Assembly (NCBI GenBank): GCA_004764695.1
Contig: SMSO01000031.1
Span: 2,713,048 to 2,777,047, forward strand
DNA length: 64,000 nt
Reading direction: 5' to 3'
DNA from: Schizochytrium sp. TIO01
Taxonomy: Eukaryota; Sar; Bigyra; Thraustochytrida; Thraustochytriidae
Position numbers and translations under genes: made by a program. Of this stretch, positions 30,601-39,600 are shown piece by piece (positions within the stretch are counted from its first letter, which is position 1; each line of letters starts with the position of its first letter). The notes under the pieces were generated by a model that made no database searches, had not been told where the DNA came from, and saw nothing but the letters and a program-made list of their open reading frames with translations.

Positions 30601-33600
30601 AATTGAAGTAGTTCTTTACAAAAGAGCGAAGGCCCGGGGCTTGCCCCATCCCTTCGTCGTAAAAGACGATTAATCAGAGCAAGTAATCGAGACCATGGGA
30701 GAGCCTGTATCATAGTGTATAAACTGTTAATACGAGTGGCACCATTTTCAATGGATGCTGCCGCATCCAGGAAATCGGAGAGCATACTAAGTGCAGATAT
30801 TTTAATACGAACAGAGGGCGAACGAAGAGCCAAGAGCCAGGTCGTGAAAAGGGTCAAATGTAACTCACTTCCTAAAGGAGCCACGCTCAGAAGCTGGCGC
30901 GTTGCCCAGTCTACAAACCATAGCATTGACTCACTGCTTTCCACTGCAGAGAATGAATCATCGCGAACCTGCTGAGTATCAGCTGAAAACTCTGCTGATG
31001 CAGCCCTTCTTAGAGTTTGCTTCACGCATAATAGAAGCTCCGCGACGAAACTTTTACTTCGTGATATACACGTGGACGAGAATTCATAAATACTTTTAGG
31101 AATATTCCAAAGGCAAGCCTTTGCATCGCCTGTAATAGAACGTAGGCAATCATGTGCATAAAGGGGGAATTTTTGGAAGCTTTCTGAAACAAGAAGTTGA
31201 ACTAACTTTGCACGCTGTGTTTCGTTTATGAAAGCGTTAAAGGAGCCTCCTTCGACGATCAGGATACGAAGGATAACTACTCTAGCTTGCAAAACGCTGA
31301 GAACCTCTGCTAAATAACGAAACTCCTCATAAAGGTCTGCTAGAGAATACTTCTCTAGTAAATGACAATAAGATGCACGTGAGTCAGCACTTGGGCCCCA
31401 GTGTCGCTGAGAGGCGCGCTGTAGCTCTGAGTGCATCCTGTTCTTTTCGTTTCGATACTTGGACCCAGATCGGCGTCCTCCAATATGTACCTTTCCTTCC
31501 AAGCCTTGCCCACGGTTGTCCCAACCTGTATACGATGAAATTGAGCTAGCAGAGGCGAGTTCGTTCTCGTCAACATTACGATCTAGGTTATCCATTTCAA
31601 GGTAGTCATCTTCTCCTGGACAGACATGAGGTGTTTCTTCCTTGTTTCCAGATGATGCAGAGATAGCAGCAGCAGCAGCAGCAGCAGCAGTAGGAGCTGG
31701 ATTCTCAGAACCCCTGCTATCTGTACCGCCAGATTCATTTTGTGCATCGTCTGTAACCCCACTGGTGATTTCACTTCGTGACACCTCCTCTGGTTCATCA
31801 TCGATGCTATAACTAGGTTCCTCTGCCTCTTCTTCACTTTGTTCATCTTGACTCCTTGACATTGCTAGTGCAATTCGCTCATCAAGCAAGTCACCATGTG
31901 TGCAAATATATGAAATCGCTGCTGTGACATCGAGACCATTTCGCTGCAATGCAAACTCTGCCCAGCGGCGGGGGAAACCCATGTCCATTAATGTTAATAC
32001 ACTTTCTGCAGGAACTGCGACTCGCCTCGACGAATTGCTATTTTCTCCAGCCATACGTCTGCTCCGACGAGGTGCAAGGTCAGCTGCAGCGCCGGATTGT
32101 GCTTGATGGTTAGAAGAAAGCTCTATACTATCAAGTGCGATTTCATCTGCGTTAGATTGAATCCCGAGTTCATCAAGAGATTGAACACTTTCTGCGGTCT
32201 TACTTCCATCCTGCATTGTTTGGGACCCTTGCATTGAATTCCGGCCTCGAGAGAGTTCGTCGAGTAGAATGGTGAGTCGCTCTGACAAAACATTCAAATC
32301 TGGGATGCGGAAAAGTGGAATTTTCCTAAAAGCAAGATCGAGCATTACTGAGAGGTTTCTCTCTGGAAAATAACTCAATGTTGCAGACGCTGAGTCTATA
32401 CTTTGCAAGGGTCTGTCTTCTAGATTTTTAGTCTTCTGCGATTTTTGAAAGCTCAAATTAGCCAAGGCTTGAATTCCCAACAGCTGAGCTAAGGCTTTTT
32501 GATAACACAAGGAAGTCTTAACTTGACTTTCCAGTTTGGGGCGAAGAACATAGTCATTTTCAGCATCTTGAATCTTAACCCATGCAGCTTGAGAGAGGGT
32601 TGCATCTTGTTTATCTTCAACGTTATTTTCATGAAAGCTTTCTAATTGAATCCATAGACCCACTCTCTGCGAGGCAGTAACCACAAGGGAAGACTTCTTC
32701 TCTTCTGGATCGAAAAGTGGGTTCAAATTTCCAATGACTGCAGCTGCATCGTCAGGAGCATCCCGTACATTGATTGTCTTAGGGGCTGTCGAAAATAGTT
32801 CGAAGTCGCGTCTCCAAGAGCTTGTTAGCCATGATCCATAAGGCAGTGACTCTTGCGAAAAATGCTGTAAAGCCTTCAACAAACCACTATCTGTATTTAG
32901 ACGAACAGCATTTATATCTTGGCGCAGATAGACATGGTCTGCACCGATATGGATAAGCTGTTTATCAAAATTGATGGTCTTAGTTGAGCGATTCTCAAAG
33001 CGTCGCCAAACCTCAAGTTTTTCTAAATCACTGAGATCTTTTGAACCACCGCTCTGTGTCCATGCAAGCTGATAGAATGCTGAAGAAGTAGTATTCATTT
33101 CAATGATGAAGTGCATAGGGTCAAAAGCATGGACTGGGGCACCAGGCATAAGTTTCAATACTGTTCCTGAAATCACTGCCAAAGCAGCGTTACAAAAAGC
33201 AAATGTTTTGGCTTGCCCCCCATCTAGCTCGCGCCCTGAAGCGTGAGAATCTATCGTTGCCGTATCACCTTCATCCAGGCCGCTGCTAACCGAGGTGGCG
33301 GGAGTTGAAGCTTCGCCCTCTCCTGCAGATGTAAGAATCGCTGAGCCTGCATCAATAGCATGCTCAAGCAGACTATGAATTGTGCTCTTCCAATGCGAGA
33401 ACCTTTGAAGTTTTCTCAATGTCCGAATAGCTTCAATGCTTTGTAGAAGTTTTGACTCCTGCAGAGATGAATTACAGCTTGCATAAAAGCCTCCTGCCGC
33501 GATCTCAAGTAAGAACTCGCCTATATTATGAACCTCGTTATCCTCCAGATGGACTTCGCTAGGATTTATCAAAGGTAGCATGCCGCGAAAGATGCGGAAT

Positions 33601-36600
33601 ATATTCTGCTGAACAGAATCAGGTCCATTCTGCGCAAGGGAGCAAAGAATCGAAAGCCACTCAGGCGAACTGATTCGCCGATGACACGATGGAGTTGTAC
33701 AGGTAGACAAAACCACCGATGTGATTTCCTCCATATGTAAGACCGCATCGTCTTGCATGTCTGGTAAAAATGCCTTCGTTTCAAAACTACGGTTTTCTGG
33801 GAGAAAGGTCACCTTTTCAGAATCATCAGCAGGCTCTGGTGCGTCACGTGGATTGTTATTTTGCTCCTGTTCTTCTTTCGACTCTGTGAAAATCTCAGCT
33901 GCTGAACAAAGTTCATGCAGGAGCAGATTAAAAACAGACGCATTTAAGGATTGCGGCCCCGAGCGCACATGACTGAGCAGCATTGGATGCATGTCTTTGG
34001 AAACACTTGAATTTGTCACTGGTCGAGAAGCAGCAACTTGTGAACAAAGTAGATAAAATGTTTTCATAGCTGCACGTCCGACAAGTTGATTCGCAACGTT
34101 GGTTTGTACATCTTGGTCAGACATCTTCTTTGGGCCATCAATTTGACTATCTTCACCAATCGCTTCTCGGGTTGAGTCCATGATGCGATGCAGAGTCTCT
34201 AAAAGACTTGTTCTTGCTAAAAGCTCATGATCGACCGGGGCAAGTTTAACTCCTAAAGTATCAAGAATTGCCAAATGAAGACTTGCTGCATGGTAAGGAG
34301 GAAAGACAGAACTCGCTTGAAGTAGCTCAGCTAGTGATCTGCCAAGCGCTGCAAACCCTGCCGCAACCGACATTTGAGATTCAACCCCACTAGCACCTAG
34401 ATCGGTAAGATAATGCCACGGTTTCTGATTCGTAGATGTAGATTCGTCCTGCCAGTTTCTCAAAGCACTTGAGACAGGAAGCAAAGCTGCCGCGTATAAA
34501 GGCAACGTGTGAATAGACAGTGGCATGTTTGACAGTGTCGCCGCAAGTGCACGAAAGCCTCTTTCCCTCATACTTGCACATAAACGAAGTCTAATGAAGC
34601 GGTCATGCAAACGCCCAATAGTAACTTCATTAGGAGAAAGAATATCATGAATGAAACTGACCACTTGTGATACAACATCCTGGAACGTTGCATACGCCCG
34701 AGAGGCCGCACTGCTAAGTAAAGATTGACCTAATGACCATGAAGAACGGATTGACGAAGAACCCAGTGACCTTGATCTTGCAAGAAAGCGAGAGCGACCC
34801 ATTTCCTGAAATGAGGGCACAGAAGATGTTGGAGTAAGCGTTGGTGGCGAACCAAGTTTTGACTGAAGATGTGAAGCCGTAGAGGAGAGATTTGATGTTG
34901 ATCGGCTTGAGGGAAGCATAGATTGAAAAGACAAAGGTAATCCCAATGACTCCCTAAACGCAGCAAGTGCTGCAGCAGGAGCATTGATTTCTTCATCAGA
35001 GGGAGAAATTGCAGGCTCAAAGTCAAACAAGAAGCGCACTGCTTGCTTGATACTATGCAAGAACGTTCCTCCTGAGTTCAGGCCTTGCGTAGAGGTGGAT
35101 GATTTCATCTGACGAACAATCCAAGCTCTTGTCTCGTGTGCTGAGCGCCAAATAGCAACGAGATCTGGATGAGGACGCACTTGCACTTCTTTGCTAGATG
35201 GATGCTCTGCTAGGTCGTGCGCCATCTGCATGGCTACGTTCAGCCAACCGGTGTGGTGGAGCATTGCAGCAACGATTCCCAGAGTCACTCGTGAGATATC
35301 GTCATCATAAGCTGCCCCGTCCTTAGGGTATTGGTGCAGGTTTAGGTGGCGTGAAAGCCATTGATGCAAATGGCGAGCAGCACCTCTATTGCTGATAATA
35401 TCCACTACTCCATCTGGCAATGCAGAGTGTTTGGCTGTGTGCTGATCTTCGATCACGGGCAACAAACTCTTATCTCTAACATCATGATGCGATGCAAGTG
35501 AAGTCTGCCATGCAACGCGACCCTGCAGATCATGTAGCAAGCATCCATCCGACCTAAGACCATGCATGAGTAAATTAGAATTGCACCATTTCATTAACTC
35601 TGGGGCATCAAGAAGCGATGCATCATTGGTTGAAGAGCTCTTATTGCTTGGTTTATCATTCTCCAAGTCAGTATCTTGAGATTCATTTGTAAAAGTAGAT
35701 GTAGGAAGAGAGTCGCCGTGTAGGCCATTCACATTTCCAGGAGTGTATTGAGGCAAGCCAACACTGATGGGCTTGGAAACGATAAGTGCTGAACATACTT
35801 TGCCTAGAGCTGCGCTGGTCAGCATTGTTAGATTGCATACCTTGTCAGTATCTGAACAACCCAGCTGCGCTCTTTGAATGATTTGTAAATGTTTACAAAC
35901 ACGCTCCACCCAGTTGAGGTTTGTTAATGGCCAGAGCAAAATCCATGCGATGGGAAACGTGAGAACAGAATCTAGTAGCTTAATTCCTCGGTGATGTTGA
36001 TATGCAGAGCTCACATGCACGAGGATCGTCTCCATAACCTCCTCCACGAAAAGGTTTTTCGCTACAGTCTTATTCAATTGCGACCTTAGTTTACTGTTGT
36101 TCAACATCCAATGGCCATGTGATGGCTCACCATCGGTGTATGCTACAAGCTGGGCAGTGTCACCCTCTTCATATGTGCAGATGGCAGGATAAATGAGGCC
36201 ATCGTCGGAGTGCTTGAACACTTCAGGAAGCGGGAAAAGACCAATGATCCGGCCTGAACCTCCATGGGTTCCAGTGCTGTTCGCATCTGCAATTTCCAGT
36301 GTCTGGGCATTCGTGTCAAGCGTCAAAAGTACTGTAGAGCCACTTGAGAATGTGTTTGTAGAACAAACCCCGCGCTGTGTAGCTTTAGCATTGTGATAAA
36401 TATCACCTCCTAGAAGAAAACCAAAACTCTTCTTATCATTTCCAATAAAAGAGTCCAAACGCATCCCTTTACCACCAATGCCAACGAACATGTGAGAATT
36501 TCCATTACATCGGATGATTTTCACTTTCCACGAATGCGTTCCTGATCGATTCGCATAGCCTACATTCGACAGAACAGTTCCCCAATGTTTATTTTTGCGG

Positions 36601-39600
36601 TGAATCACAGTGCGACCATCTCTACGGACTTCAACGAAGCGAGAAGCAAACTTTGTGCTTAGTTCCACACCATGAACATCAACGTGCGCTGCCGCAAACT
36701 GGGATGGTCCTGAGGTTGTCATATCCACAACAATTGGATCGCTCCACCATGCTTCGACCGATATTTGTTCATCTCCATGCTCACTAGAATTAGATTGAGG
36801 CTGATCAGATGACGAGTTGTCATCAAGGCTTGTCATTGTAATATTCGATGCTGACCGCAGCCTCGTCAGTTGAAATCCTCTCCATAAAAAATTCTGAATA
36901 AGATGCATAGAAGTTGGAGAACTAATATTTTCTGCAGTTTCACCCCAAACCTGACTCTGTATGAAAGAAAGGACAATACGCAAAAGTTTGAGCCCTGCTT
37001 CCTGCTTCAATGAAGAATTGGATAAGACATTTCCTTTTCTTTGCCCCAAATCATTTGTGATACCACGTAACGTGATGTAAACAAGTTGCACAAGGTCCTT
37101 GTGCAGGGAAGCATGTTGTTTTGCATGACGTATATGTTGTTGCGAGTTAGTGGTAGAGTCGAGATGACTTTCTTCAGCAGTTTCTGCCTTGATCTCATGA
37201 GTTGGACGTGTAGTGGTTTCAGTATCTCCAACGAAGTCTTCTTCTGTAGATTCGATGCTAAACTCTCCTGACTGAACACGGGCAGCCAAATCAGTGTAGA
37301 GTTCTACCACTCGCTCGCTAGGTAAAGCTCTTACAAGAATAACCTCATTTTGATTGAGGCCACAGTCTCCAAGCCACTGAGATGGAGCAACCTGCTGCAT
37401 GTAGCGAACAACCTTTCTCTTGGTAATTACATTGTCGCTGCCAAGGTTTAAATTTGCAGCAGTCGCAACCGCACTAGTAGACATTGATGACTGACTAGGA
37501 TGAAGGGATACGCGTACAAAATCAACTGACCAGCGCAGGTTTCCAGAGAGGGGTCCAGAAACTTGGCTGAGAGCCTCGCGGCGGCTTAATTCAGATGTCC
37601 AGTTTGTACGACCGGTGCTGCTCTTGGAAGCACTGGGGACTAATTGCAAGGCTTCGGCTAAACGATTAGGATGCATCACAAGGTTGTCACACAAAAGTGA
37701 AAGAAGATACTCCCGATCCTTGTCCGCACGAGGTACTAGGGAAGAACCAGTACTATGGGAAGAAGTAGCTGTTTGGCTGAAACTACCACGAAGAAATAGT
37801 TGAGTCAACACCCCTCGCCGGTCTGTTGGGTGTGCGTAGAAGATACCAAAGCCTTCTCCGAGACACCTCAAAGCACCTTCTCGCAGCTCTGAAGAAGCAG
37901 AACCGCCAAGAATTTTACTTCGGTCAACAATGTCAAGAAGAGAGGACCTCAGCTTAATCACATTGGGGATTCCGGATTCTGATGCCGTCGTATGAATATG
38001 TTGAGGAGGTAGGCCAAGCCCCACAGAAGCTGGGTTTAGTTTTTGTGCTGAAAGAGCTTCGAGATTATCTTTCATCATTTGCAACACTGAGATTAGCATC
38101 CAGGTTACTGTAGTTTCTTCATCACAGTCATCATCGTGATTCATACTCGCAGACCTGGGTTTCCGACCCGTGTTTCTTTCCCTGCATGTTTCGAGGTCTT
38201 GAACAAGCTGTCGAACAAGAGACTGGAGAAGCAAAAACGTATGTACATGAGGCTGGACACTGCTAGTTGGAGCATCCAAAGAAATACCAGCGTCCAAAAG
38301 ATCCTTTTGAGACGAGACGAACTCCCGTGTCATCCGAAGAAGGCTTCCAAGGGTGTGTAGAAAAGTGCGAGCAATATTCTGCCTGGCCTTTTTTAGACGC
38401 ACGATTATGTTCTGATTACCTTCACGCTGATTCATTGAATGAGTAATTTTCTCTGCATACTCGAGAATGCTCTGTGAAAAGTTGGGGGTTGATCCTGTGG
38501 AGTGGGAGGTTTCCTTTTCATTGCTATGTCGTTCTACAGGAGCCGCCGAGTGAGTATCACGTTGAAGAGATTCTTTGAGCATATATGGAATGAAAGTAGT
38601 GTCCATTCTTGCTTCTCCCATTATTTTAAAGCAATTGTGAAGTTCCAATAATTCATCACCAGAGCGGTGAAGGTATCGCCCCTCTGCCTCATCTGCACGG
38701 AGTCTGAAGAGCAAAATCTTTCGCAAAGATTCATCAAGTTCAAATACTCGTCCACCTCTATTTTGTAGTTCTCGAGCACCAAGACTTCGTTTCCAACAAC
38801 GAATTTCCGCGAGGTGGCCCTGAAACTGATTCATCACAAGAGGTTTCATTGACACTTCGGACTCTTCGTGATTGTTGGTTTTGGTTGTATCTAGCTCGTT
38901 CTCCGGTATTTGCCAGCGCGGTTGAGCACCAATAACCCAAATGCCTCGTCGTGCTTCAAGTTTTGTATTCCAAAAGCTGTCAAGTATAAAACGCGACTCA
39001 TTTGTTGGAGTCGCCAAATCACCTTGTGAGGCGTCGCTGTCACTCTGCAGCCTTCGTTTGCGGGTGTCGGTATTCACCATTGACCCGTCTACGACTATAC
39101 AAACAGAAGGTCTGCGGTAAGATCTTGCATAGACGGCAACACGGATATGATGCCATTTACCCGGGATGATTACTGCTTTCTGGGACCATGTTGATGATTC
39201 ACTATATTGAAGTTGAGTAAAGAGGTAGCCATCTCCAACAAGACCAACTCTTGTGCACGGGTACGACGACTTACTTAATTCGAGGTCTGTTCTAGAGAAA
39301 AGTGTATAGATTTGCGCTGCACTTTCTGGTGTTCCGTATAATTCAGGCTCCCAGCATATCATAGCTTCAAAAGTAAAGTCTTCGCTAAGTTTTAAGACAG
39401 AGCTATATCCCGGATCATCGACTAGAATTGCACTGGAAACAGCATCGCCACGCGGGATATAAAAACATGCAGGTTCAACAACAGCTGCGAGTGGATAAAG
39501 AGAAGTACCAAATGGAAGGCTTGCATCAGCGGGATTGTGTGTAGAAGGATTATACCATGTTTGAAGAATTGAAGACAGATTCACATTAAATGTGATTTCA